Position numbers and translations under genes: made by a program
Shown here: positions 14,923-21,876 of the stretch, in pieces
Layout: each line of letters starts with the position of its first letter
Position numbering within the stretch: the stretch's first letter is position 1
Notes under the pieces: generated by a model
The model's database searches: none
Seen by the model: the letters and a program-made list of their open reading frames with translations, nothing else
What the model was told of the DNA's origin: nothing
Source: a virus
Length of the DNA: 22,357 nt
Direction: 5' to 3' (one strand)
Virus record (IMG/VR): IMGVR_UViG_3300021181_000045
Location: 1 to 22,357 of that record

Positions 14923-15140
14923 TCAAACTCTACGATCAGTGGTGCAGGAGCCATGAAGCCCTCGCGCTGAGCCTCGTTATGGTGCACGATGATGTGGTTG
15001 CCGGACGTCGTCTGAAATCGTTCAATCCAACCTGAATCGGTGTCGCATTCGATTACCCTTGTCCATTGCCGTCCGGCGGCGTCTATCACCCTCTTGACGC
15101 GCCTACCGACTCCGACCGTGTTGTCGACCGTGTAGATCAT
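14919..15140 (-). CDS. Small hypothetical protein between portal and head morphogenesis genes
   Basis: A 73-aa protein starting at ATG 15140, which shares one base with the preceding TGA (TGATG); a GTG three bases upstream is also possible. It is beta-rich: MIYTVDNTVGVGRRVKRVIDAAG, then WTRVIECDTDSGWIERFQ. I recognise no family. It resembles the short beta-barrel-like proteins found in many head modules, but no function can be stated. Confidence 0.65.
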   Translation of the reverse strand: MIYTVDNTVGVGRRVKRVIDAAGRQWTRVIECDTDSGWIERFQTTSGNHIIVHHNEAQREGFMAPAPLIVEFE

Positions 15141-15292
15141 CACAGCACGCTCAGCACCATCAGGAGGACGACGAGGATGATCAGCACGCCCAGGCAGCCG
15201 CTCGGGCCGTACCCGAACCCCTGGCTGTGTGGCCAGGCGGGCACGACGCCCATCAACAGCAGGATCAGGATCACGAGAATCAACAGTCCCAT
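15140..15292 (-). CDS. 50-aa DUF3309-type membrane peptide
   Basis: A 50-residue protein with GGAGG seven bases before its ATG. It has two strongly hydrophobic stretches (residues 2-17 and 34-50, mostly Leu, Ile and Val) joined by the motif PAWPHSQGFGYGPSG. That motif and the length match DUF3309, a family of tiny two-helix membrane peptides of unknown function found in many proteobacterial genomes. Its stop overlaps the start of the next gene by one base (TGATG), and its start lies four bases after the portal stop, so it is firmly embedded in the head module. A role in the host membrane, such as a holin-like or pinholin-like role, or a stress or exclusion function, is conceivable but unproven. 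Confidence 0.8.
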   Translation of the reverse strand: MGLLILVILILLLMGVVPAWPHSQGFGYGPSGCLGVLIILVVLLMVLSVL

Positions 15293-15295
15293 CGG

Positions 15296-17056
15296 CTAAC
15301 CTCCCGGATCCGTAGCCGGCCCCGTGGCTGCCGGCGGTTTGTCTTTGGTCGGCGCGCCCGGCTTCGGCGCGATCGTTGTCGGCGGTTTCTCACCGCCAAC
15401 GGCCGTGTCTTCCGCGTCGTCCTCACCCGGAGCGGGAATGCTCAGGTCCGGCCCCTGCCGTTCGCCAACGGTCGCCACGTGCTCGTCGATGTTGGCTTGC
15501 TCGGCCTCGTAATCGAGGTCTTCACGCTGCGACCAGCTCTGCGGTGACAACACGCCCTCTTGTTTCAGAATCTGATTCTTCTGCGTGTCCTGGAGCGCGT
15601 CGCGGACGGCCAAGGTGGGCGCCACCACGTTCAGCTCGACGATGTCCATCAGCGCGTCTAGCAACGCTTCGTTGTCGCCGCTGTCGACTTCCAGACCGTC
15701 CAACAGCGCGCCCAAGTCGAGCTGCCCGGTTTCGATCATCCACGCGACCGTCTTCCAGACGATCTCCGCGAAATAATCCTTGAACAGATCCTGCAAGCGC
15801 TGGAACGACCGCACGGCCGGACCTTCGGCCACCATCGTGCTGGCGAAATTGGCGTTGCTGGCATCCGAGGTGAACATGAACTCGGGCATCTGGACCGACG
15901 CCGCACAGGCACGCAATTCCGCCTGCAACGCAGCCACCAGCTTGTCGACGTTCACGCCCACGATCGGGAACTCGTAGTCGACGTTCTTCGGCACGTCGAG
16001 ATTGCGTGGGTCGCTCTCAAAGCGGTAGCGGTGCGTCTTGCCGGTGACTTCGTTGGTCACCATGGCGTCGGCTTTATCGTTTAAGAAGCTGGCCACCACG
16101 TTCGAGGCGTTCTTGGTGCCGTGCTTGCGAATCATGCCGATCGAGGCTTGCGCCGCCACCACCACTGACATGTTTCGCAACAGCTTGTCGGCCCGCCGCA
16201 AGTTCTCGTTGATGCAATAGGTGGTCGGGATCCCGCGCTTCACGTTGGAGTCGACGTTCATCTTGAGATAGGCGATGTCGTCAGCAGGCACCCGGTCCGG
16301 CACGCTGGCGTCTTTGTCCGGGTCGGCGATCCAGAAGGCGACCGGCGCGTTCTTGTCGATGCCGTTATCCTCCACGCCGAACGCCACCGCCTTGGGGCTG
16401 ACGCTTGTCGTCTCGCCGGGAGAGCGGACCATGTCCGATTCGACGAACCGCAGCTCCACCTTGCCGTCTTGCATGTCGAAACGGCGGATGATCGACTCGC
16501 CGTCGCGATCGGCCCGCCGCACGGCCTCCTGCTCGATGAAGCTCATCTTGACTTTGCGGAGCCACTTGTTGATCGGCTTCTGGATCTTCTTGGCAATGGC
16601 TGCCGCCTGCGAATCGTCCTCGTCGACCGGGGCGAACTCGTATTTGAAACCGGAGCCCACGACGTAGTTGACGCGATTCTCCACCAGGTTGCGGGCGAAG
16701 CCGTTGGAGACGTTCAGCCACCGGGACTGGTAGCGGATCATCCGCAGGCCCGTCTCGTCCTGGAACGGCACCGAGGTGTTGTAGCCGAAGAGATCGCCGC
16801 CCCGGTTGATGGTCTGCCAGAGCGTGCCGTCCGAGTCGATGATGCGGTCAGCCACCATCGAGACAACGTCATACTCGTTGAACATCGACAGGTATTCTTC
16901 GGTCAGCCGCAGTTCGAGCTGAGTCTGCTTGAGCTCCAATTGCTCCAGGCAGGCGGCTTTGTCCTGGGGCATGGCAGACCGCGCGCGGGGATCGTTCGGG
17001 CCGCGCTGTTTCGCGTGGCCGTTGCCGCCGATCGGTTCGACGAACACGGTGTCCAT
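15296..17056 (-). CDS. Portal protein (lambda family type)
   Basis: A 586-aa protein. ATG at 17056 overlaps the preceding stop by one base (TAATG) and has GGAGG ten bases upstream; a GTG at 17062 is an alternative. The sequence matches the portal pattern: an N-terminal acidic and helical arm, TGLRMIRYQSRWLNVSNGFA, then VVGSGFKYEF, RRADRDGESIIRRF, and the helical core from about residue 280 (CINENLRRADKLLRNMSVV) with MPEFMFTSDASNANFASTM. The end, about 90 residues, is Pro-, Asp- and Thr-rich. The portal forms the dodecameric DNA gate at one vertex and is bound by the terminase. It follows the terminase and precedes the gpF-like gene. Confidence 0.9.
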   Translation of the reverse strand: MDTVFVEPIGGNGHAKQRGPNDPRARSAMPQDKAACLEQLELKQTQLELRLTEEYLSMFNEYDVVSMVADRIIDSDGTLWQTINRGGDLFGYNTSVPFQDETGLRMIRYQSRWLNVSNGFARNLVENRVNYVVGSGFKYEFAPVDEDDSQAAAIAKKIQKPINKWLRKVKMSFIEQEAVRRADRDGESIIRRFDMQDGKVELRFVESDMVRSPGETTSVSPKAVAFGVEDNGIDKNAPVAFWIADPDKDASVPDRVPADDIAYLKMNVDSNVKRGIPTTYCINENLRRADKLLRNMSVVVAAQASIGMIRKHGTKNASNVVASFLNDKADAMVTNEVTGKTHRYRFESDPRNLDVPKNVDYEFPIVGVNVDKLVAALQAELRACAASVQMPEFMFTSDASNANFASTMVAEGPAVRSFQRLQDLFKDYFAEIVWKTVAWMIETGQLDLGALLDGLEVDSGDNEALLDALMDIVELNVVAPTLAVRDALQDTQKNQILKQEGVLSPQSWSQREDLDYEAEQANIDEHVATVGERQGPDLSIPAPGEDDAEDTAVGGEKPPTTIAPKPGAPTKDKPPAATGPATDPGG

Positions 17057-17293
17057 TACCACGGGGCCTCCGTGCTGCGATCAAACTCGACAGAGCAACG
17101 CGGACAGCGAATCGTCATGCGAAGAATTTTGCTCAACAGCCAGCCGGCGGGCGTGTCCCAGTCCGCAAACTGGCCGCAATCGGCGCATCGGCGCTTGATG
17201 ACTGCGAACGTGAACGAGCACGCCAGCGCGATCAAAAGCGACGATAAACACGATGTCGAGCATCAGGTACGACTCAGGTGATCCGATTTTCAT
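17056..17293 (-). CDS. Membrane-anchored zinc-ribbon protein with a broken frame
   Basis: The ATG at 17293 overlaps the terminase stop (TAATG) and the TAA at 17056-17058 overlaps the portal ATG (TAATG), so a coupled gene is expected across the whole interval. The frame opened by that ATG gives MKIGSPESYLMLDIVFIVA, hydrophobic, then turns into an unremarkable Arg/His-rich sequence. The frame that reaches the second junction holds LIALACSFTFAVIKRR, then CADCGQFADWD and CPRCSVEFDRS, a C-x2-C/C-x2-C zinc ribbon. Joining them needs a +1 shift at the TTTT run (AAAA on the plus strand, 17234-17237) and yields a 78-aa protein: one membrane helix plus a ribbon. Either there is an extra T in the sequence, a true +1 frameshift, or translation starts at a TTG at 17235 (59 aa). 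Confidence 0.65.
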
Positions 17294-18921
17294 TACGCGG
17301 CCCCCGCAAGTGCGACGTCGTTATCGAGCTCGATCGCCAGCCGCAGCGCCATCTCCAGCGCGTCGGGGCCGTCGTCGTGGTCTCCCGTGAACAGGTCGCG
17401 CATCTGGTTGACCAGCATCAGCGTGCCCGGCGAGCGGGTCTTAAACCGGAACAGGCGGCGGGACAGGTACGGACCCAGCCGGCGGATGCGGACTTCTTTG
17501 CGGACCACGTTCACGATTTCGTAGATCGGCAGCATGATCCCCTGCAGCTGGGACTCGCGGAGGAAGTCGCCCGCGAGCAGTTCCTGGAACTGGTTGGTCT
17601 CGATGGCGAAGCCCTGGCAGCCGGGAAAACGCCTGTAAACGTCGATCCCATCGTCCACGATCTTGGCCACGTCCCGCCGCTCCAAATCGGCCTCCACGTA
17701 CAGGATGCCGTCACGCGCGCGGGCCAGCTTGACGATGGCCGAGTAGTCGCCGCGTCGCGCGTCGCGTCCCTTGGACGGATCGAGGGCCATGACTTTGAGC
17801 GTGAGCGTCTTGGCGTCGGGCCACTGCTCGAACCAAATGCGATCGTCGTCCAGCCATTCGCTGGGGAACTCGCAGGCTTCGGGATTGACGGGGTTGCCTT
17901 GCTTCTCCGACTCAAACGCATTCCGCCCTTCCCGCACGCGCATCTGCATCAGCTCGTACAGGCTCTCCTGTTCCGGCCAGAGCAACACGGCGCCTTCATC
18001 CATCTGTTGCTTGTTTCGCTCATAGAACTCGCGGGCCTCGTCCTGATAGCGGGGGTTTTGAATGTCCGTATAGATCGTTTCCCACTGTGCCCACAGCTCC
18101 ATGTGCTTGGGCCATTGCTCGATGGCCTGGAACAGGTCGTGAGCCCAGCCGGGCGTACGTGCGAGCGTCAGCGGCAGGCATTCACGATGCAGCACGGTTC
18201 CCAACACCAGGACGTTCGTGTCCTTGTTGCCGCATTTCATCAATGCCCGGTTGAACCAGGAGCGCGCTCGCTCGCGTTGCCTGGGAGAGAAAATGTGGTC
18301 GTCGTTCTCCAAGTCGTCAGCAACAATTAACGATGGGCGGTGCTGTTTGCGTCGACGTCCACGGATTTTGTTTCCGGTGCCCAAGGCGTCCACGGCCACT
18401 CCGTTTCTGGCAACAATACGATTAGTTCGCCAAATACTGCCGATGCCGCAAGCACCTGGATAGGCGTCAGCGAGGGCCGAGTTTGTTTCGAGTTCATTCT
18501 TGATCGCCTCCAGGAAGGTATAGCTCTGGTCGGCCGTGTCGGACGTCAGAAAGATGTAAGTCTCCACGTGCTCGCAGATGCACTTGAGCACGTAGGTCAG
18601 CGACACGAACGTGGACTTGGCCGAGCCGCGGGGAGCGATGATCACCCGGCGCGTGCCGCGGGCTGAATGCATGCACGAAATTGTTTCGCTCACCGAGCGG
18701 TGCATGCGGGAAGGCGCGCGATCGTAGTAATGCGGCAGAAACCGCTTGCCCCAGTCCAGCACGCTGTCGCTGACTTCTGTGGTTGGCGGGCACAGCTGCT
18801 CGCGAAATGAGCCAACGACGTCATTGAGGTCTTCGTTGGAGAACAGATTCCCAAGAGAGCCCAGGTCGACGGACCCGACTTCTTCGCGAAGCTCTTGAAT
18901 GAGGGTGTTACTCTGTGGCAT
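17293..18921 (-). CDS. terL: Terminase large subunit
   Basis: A 542-aa protein that packages DNA into the prohead. Walker A is APRGSAKST (residues 96-104), the Walker B strand with its acidic pair is LIVADDLEND (198-207), and a coupling segment with LGTVLH follows at about 240. The RNase H-like nuclease shows MALDPSKG (Asp 381), FAIETNQFQ (Glu 441) and DHDDGPDALE (Asp 516-520), the three acidic sites of the family. The N-terminal 60 residues are acidic and may contact the small subunit. The ATG overlaps the small-terminase gene by 14 bases. All catalytic elements look intact. Confidence 0.95.
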   Translation of the reverse strand: MPQSNTLIQELREEVGSVDLGSLGNLFSNEDLNDVVGSFREQLCPPTTEVSDSVLDWGKRFLPHYYDRAPSRMHRSVSETISCMHSARGTRRVIIAPRGSAKSTFVSLTYVLKCICEHVETYIFLTSDTADQSYTFLEAIKNELETNSALADAYPGACGIGSIWRTNRIVARNGVAVDALGTGNKIRGRRRKQHRPSLIVADDLENDDHIFSPRQRERARSWFNRALMKCGNKDTNVLVLGTVLHRECLPLTLARTPGWAHDLFQAIEQWPKHMELWAQWETIYTDIQNPRYQDEAREFYERNKQQMDEGAVLLWPEQESLYELMQMRVREGRNAFESEKQGNPVNPEACEFPSEWLDDDRIWFEQWPDAKTLTLKVMALDPSKGRDARRGDYSAIVKLARARDGILYVEADLERRDVAKIVDDGIDVYRRFPGCQGFAIETNQFQELLAGDFLRESQLQGIMLPIYEIVNVVRKEVRIRRLGPYLSRRLFRFKTRSPGTLMLVNQMRDLFTGDHDDGPDALEMALRLAIELDNDVALAGAA

Positions 18922-19432
18922 TCGTTGTCTTCTTAGCCGGCGACAAACCCAGTCCCGCCAGCAAGTCCGAAAGTCGCGTGTCGATCTCTTTCCGCAAGGT
19001 GCTGTCCTTCACCACGTCGTTGATGACCTGGCTCAGGCTGAGCATCAGCATCAGCATTTGCTCGCGGGTAAAGCTGTCCGGTGTTCTGGCGGCGAACTCT
19101 CGCCACCACTTGCGCTCGAGCATCCAAGCCGACGCCCGCCACTGATCGTCGCCCTTGTAGAGTTTCTGCAGGTGGTGGTGCTTGCCTTCCGCTTCCGCCT
19201 TTTCGATCCGCGCCTTGAAGTCCGGGTGTCGCTTCGTGGTGTCGCCCAACATCATCAAGTCGGCGACCGAGCCAGACCGACCGATCAGCTTCATGGCGTC
19301 CGTGCGCGAGCCACCGACCCGCAGGCAGCGGAGAATGACCCTTTCCTCGGCCACGCCAATCGTCTGGACGCGATCCGAGCCCTTCCTGCGATAGGCTGCC
19401 CCGGCGTCTGTTTTTGGCTTCTGCTTGGCCAT
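18908..19432 (-). CDS. terS: Terminase small subunit
   Basis: A 174-aa protein starting at ATG 19432; the longer reading from TTG 19468 is less likely because it would overlap the stop of the previous gene. It opens with a basic stretch (MAKQKPKTDAGAAYRRKG), then a helix-turn-helix-like part (EERVILRCLRVGGSRTDAMKLIGRSGS), a helical central region rich in Lys and Glu (DFKARIEKAEAEGKHHHLQKL), and an end ALAGL-like tail with KKTTN. These are the usual parts of small terminases that recognise the packaging site and form a ring that regulates the large subunit. The adjacent large terminase supports the call. No strong ribosome site is seen. Confidence 0.82.
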   Translation of the reverse strand: MAKQKPKTDAGAAYRRKGSDRVQTIGVAEERVILRCLRVGGSRTDAMKLIGRSGSVADLMMLGDTTKRHPDFKARIEKAEAEGKHHHLQKLYKGDDQWRASAWMLERKWWREFAARTPDSFTREQMLMLMLSLSQVINDVVKDSTLRKEIDTRLSDLLAGLGLSPAKKTTNATE

Positions 19433-19454
19433 AGCCCACAAGAACACTAAGGTT

Positions 19455-19832
19455 TCAACCACCTGCAAAGATCGACGTGCCGTCCGTCGGGAAAATGTTG
19501 ATCTGGTAATCTGTGCCCGTGCAGGGGAAGTGCTCTAGCGCCCCCGCGTTGTTCACGATGAACCAGGCGTAGAACTTGCCCGGACTGGCCACGTCGGCCG
19601 ACTGCCATTCGTAAGCCACGATCCCCTCCGCTGCGTTGATGATCAGCGCGCCGGCGTTGGCGATCGTAGGGACGGGCGGACTCGACGGAATCGCTGGCAC
19701 CATCCGAAACGCCACGGTCATGCCGGTCAGGTTCATCGGCACCTTGTTGCCGTTCGTGTCGGTCACGAACAGCTGAGCCGTGGGCAGCTTCAGCAGGTCG
19801 CCGACCGAGAAACTTTGGACGTTTGACGCCAT
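19455..19832 (-). CDS. BppU-like baseplate upper protein N-terminal domain
   Basis: A 125-aa protein with a TAATG overlap to the gene before it. The sequence follows the BppU (DUF2479-like) beta-sandwich: SFSVGDLLKLPTAQLFV then DTNGNKVPMNLTGMTVAFRMV, GALIINAAEGIVAYEWQSADV, GKFYAWFIVNNAGALEHFPC and an end GTDYQINIFP. Such domains attach receptor-binding proteins to the tail tip in lactococcal and related phages. Here it is a stand-alone domain next to the repeat protein, suggesting that the two act together. The assignment rests on strand pattern and on the W, G and P positions. Confidence 0.72.
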   Translation of the reverse strand: MASNVQSFSVGDLLKLPTAQLFVTDTNGNKVPMNLTGMTVAFRMVPAIPSSPPVPTIANAGALIINAAEGIVAYEWQSADVASPGKFYAWFIVNNAGALEHFPCTGTDYQINIFPTDGTSIFAGG

Positions 19833-21433
19833 TACCGCACGGCCCCCGTGTTCACCAAGGCGTCATTCGAGATCAGGGCCAGTGCGTCTTCCTGGAGTGA
19901 GACCCAGGGAAGATCCTCGATCCAGATACTGGCCGGCGCGTGGTTGTTGTAGATCGGGACCGGATACATCGTCTTGAGGTCAGCCGTCACGAACGACGCC
20001 AGGAAGAACGAGTCAGCTCCCGTGCCGGTGTCGGTCACGCTGTCGATGATCGTGGCCTGCAGGATGTTGTCGCTGCCCACACCGGCGTCAGTGAGCGAGT
20101 ACGTGATCACGGTGCCCAGCGAGTCCGTGCCGGTGAGCGTGTCGACGAACGGCACGAAGGCCGTAAGCCCCAGCACGTCCACTCCCACCGCGGCAATGCT
20201 GTCGACCAGGGAGATGGGCAACTCTTGTCCGGCAACGTCCGCCCCGGAACTCGCGTCAGCCCATTCGTTGCCGACGCCGACGGACATGGCATCCAGGCCA
20301 ACCGATGATTCGGAGTAGACGTTGATCGGAACGGCTGTCAGCGTGTCGAGCCCCGAGCCCGTGTCGAACTGTGCCAAACCGCCGAAGAACGTGGTTTCCG
20401 TGCCTGTGCCAGTGTCCGTATCCATGAACGTGGCGATGGTGCTTTCGCCATCGTTGGCCGTCATCACGTCGGAGAGCAGGATTGAGCCGGAGAGGCTTTC
20501 CGTGCCCAGTCCCACGTCGATCGCCAGGCTGTCGACCAGCGGGAACGCGTCTGTTGCGGAGCCCGTATCGATGCCGAACGACAGCTGCAGGTCGAACTCG
20601 GTTTCCGTACTCGAGCCCGTGTCCGTAACCGACAGAGCAATCGAGGCGACTTCGGTTCCGCTCGACGTGTCGGTGGCCAGCGAGTCGAGCACCGGGAAGA
20701 CATCGGCGGCAGCGCCGCTGTCTGGATAAGAGACCGAGACCAGCGGGTAGGTGCCGACCCCAACATAGAGCAGCCCGTTCCAGACGTAGACTTCGGGGCC
20801 GTCGTTGGCGGAAGTGGCGTCAGCCAACGGCAGATTGAGGGTCGGGGCTGCGTCTGCTCCGGTGCTTGAATCAGCGAACGACTGCTGCCAGACAATCGAG
20901 GTGGTGTCTGAGCCTGAGCCGGTGTCGGCGAGGGAGACTGGGGTGCCGCTGGTCGTATAAGTGACCGTAATCAGCAGCCCGAAATAGTTTCCGCTCGAAT
21001 CACCGCCCATCGCCGTTTCGACGACCACCCGAAAATTATTCCAGAGGGACGGCGTCGAGTTGTTGATGGTCAGTGCGGTTGGCCCAGACGTGATCTCTGA
21101 TCCGCTGGTGGTCGTGATCTTGCTGGACATCGACGCGAGGAGCGTTGCGCCGGTGCTGTCGTAAATCTTCAAGAGAAAGTCGGAGGTCGCTTTGCTGGTC
21201 GCCTGCCATTTGGCTGTATAGGTGGCGCCAGAAATTGCCGTGATAGTGCCGGTATTGAATGTGCAGGCGCCGATGTAATTGTTCGTGCCGCCCGTGCCAG
21301 ACGCCTGTGTGATGTAATGCGTGCCGTCGCCCGCACCACCCGATGCCGAAAGCACGCCCCAGAAATTGGACCCAGTTGTTGTCCAATCTGTTGTGGTGAT
21401 GTCGCTGCTAGGAACGACGTTTGAGCTGGGCAT
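19832..21433 (-). CDS. Repeat-built receptor-binding / tail fibre-type protein
   Basis: A 533-aa protein with three parts. Residues 1-165 look like a beta-sandwich of carbohydrate-binding type (SDFLLKIYDSTGATLLASM; LWNNFRVVVETAMGG; YFGLLITVTYT). Residues about 170-475 consist of 17 degenerate repeats with core D-x-G-x-G-x-D/E, spaced mostly 16-20 residues apart. The last 55 residues are different (MYPVPIYNNHAP; WIEDLPWVSLQED). The protein is very rich in Thr, Ser, Gly and Asp with few Lys or Cys, typical of a fibrous virion surface protein. A receptor-binding or fibre role is inferred from this build and from the neighbouring BppU-like gene. It starts directly after the stop of the preceding gene (TAA then ATG). 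Confidence 0.72.
   Translation of the reverse strand: MPSSNVVPSSDITTTDWTTTGSNFWGVLSASGGAGDGTHYITQASGTGGTNNYIGACTFNTGTITAISGATYTAKWQATSKATSDFLLKIYDSTGATLLASMSSKITTTSGSEITSGPTALTINNSTPSLWNNFRVVVETAMGGDSSGNYFGLLITVTYTTSGTPVSLADTGSGSDTTSIVWQQSFADSSTGADAAPTLNLPLADATSANDGPEVYVWNGLLYVGVGTYPLVSVSYPDSGAAADVFPVLDSLATDTSSGTEVASIALSVTDTGSSTETEFDLQLSFGIDTGSATDAFPLVDSLAIDVGLGTESLSGSILLSDVMTANDGESTIATFMDTDTGTGTETTFFGGLAQFDTGSGLDTLTAVPINVYSESSVGLDAMSVGVGNEWADASSGADVAGQELPISLVDSIAAVGVDVLGLTAFVPFVDTLTGTDSLGTVITYSLTDAGVGSDNILQATIIDSVTDTGTGADSFFLASFVTADLKTMYPVPIYNNHAPASIWIEDLPWVSLQEDALALISNDALVNTGAVR
20009..20926 (-). repeat. Seventeen-copy Asp-Gly repeat tract in the fibre-type gene
   Basis: Copies of the core D-[TSA]-x-[ST]-x-x-[DE] start at residues 170, 188, 205, 238, 255, 271, 289, 306, 322, 340, 357, about 374, 393, 411, 431, 449 and 468 of the protein. 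Spacing is 16-20 residues (48-60 bases), except one 33-residue interval at 205-238 that holds an insert (EVYVWNGLLYVGVG). The repeats are degenerate at the DNA level, so they arose by old duplication and are kept by selection on the protein. Confidence 0.8.
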
Positions 21434-21835
21434 TTAGAAGTGCCTCAGCGCATTGGGATCGTTGGGGAATGCCGTCGCATCGATCGGCACAATTTCCCAG
21501 TCATTTTCCTCCAAGAACCGGTCGCGGTTGGCCAGCCTGGCGGCCATCGTGTCCTCTTGCGGCCCAACCACAGTGGCGACCACGGGCACCGGCCGACTGA
21601 TGATGAACGCCTGCATGTGGGCGGCGTGGGGTCCGGTGAAAGTGTTCGCACACATCCACTTCGTCGGGGCGCCCTTGCTGCCTTTGGGTCTCAGCGGAGT
21701 TGGCAGCATTTCAGCTACGGTCACCCGCGAATGCGGATTGATGAGCACGTGCCACTCGACACAAAGCGGCCGAGCCACCGGCGCTTCTTCGGCCGTCGCC
21801 ACAATACAAACCGTAAAAAGCTGTGAACTATTCAT
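21434..21835 (-). CDS. Hypothetical protein, first gene of the late cluster
   Basis: A 133-aa protein of no recognised family. It starts at ATG 21835 with no clear ribosome site; a CG/TG alternating tract precedes it. The N-terminal half is beta-rich (LFTVCIVATAEEAPVARPL; EWHVLINPHSRVTVAEML), the C-terminal half helical and polar (QEDTMAARLANRDRFLEENDWE). It ends exactly where the repeat protein starts, so the two are co-transcribed. It may be a chaperone or an additional host-contact protein, but there is no sequence support for either. Confidence 0.6.
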   Translation of the reverse strand: MNSSQLFTVCIVATAEEAPVARPLCVEWHVLINPHSRVTVAEMLPTPLRPKGSKGAPTKWMCANTFTGPHAAHMQAFIISRPVPVVATVVGPQEDTMAARLANRDRFLEENDWEIVPIDATAFPNDPNALRHF

Positions 21836-21876
21836 CGCGCGCGTGCGTTAGGATGGTCTGGGGGAGGGTTGGGACA
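21836..21876. promoter_or_regulatory. 41-bp divergent interval between the late cluster and the plus-strand membrane gene
   Basis: The interval opens with a 12-base alternating purine-pyrimidine tract (CGCGCGCGTGCG, 21836-21847) and ends with a GGGGGAGGG stretch that serves as ribosome site for the plus-strand gene. Both genes need a promoter here or within the other coding region. No convincing -35/-10 pair was found on either strand, so promoters are not called. Confidence 0.35.

Noticed and set aside
17081-17293. The uninterrupted 70-aa reading from ATG 17293
   Set aside because: After the hydrophobic start it becomes a featureless Arg/His/Leu-rich sequence, while the alternative frame has the zinc ribbon and a TAATG junction with the portal. 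Kept only as the first part of the frame-broken gene.
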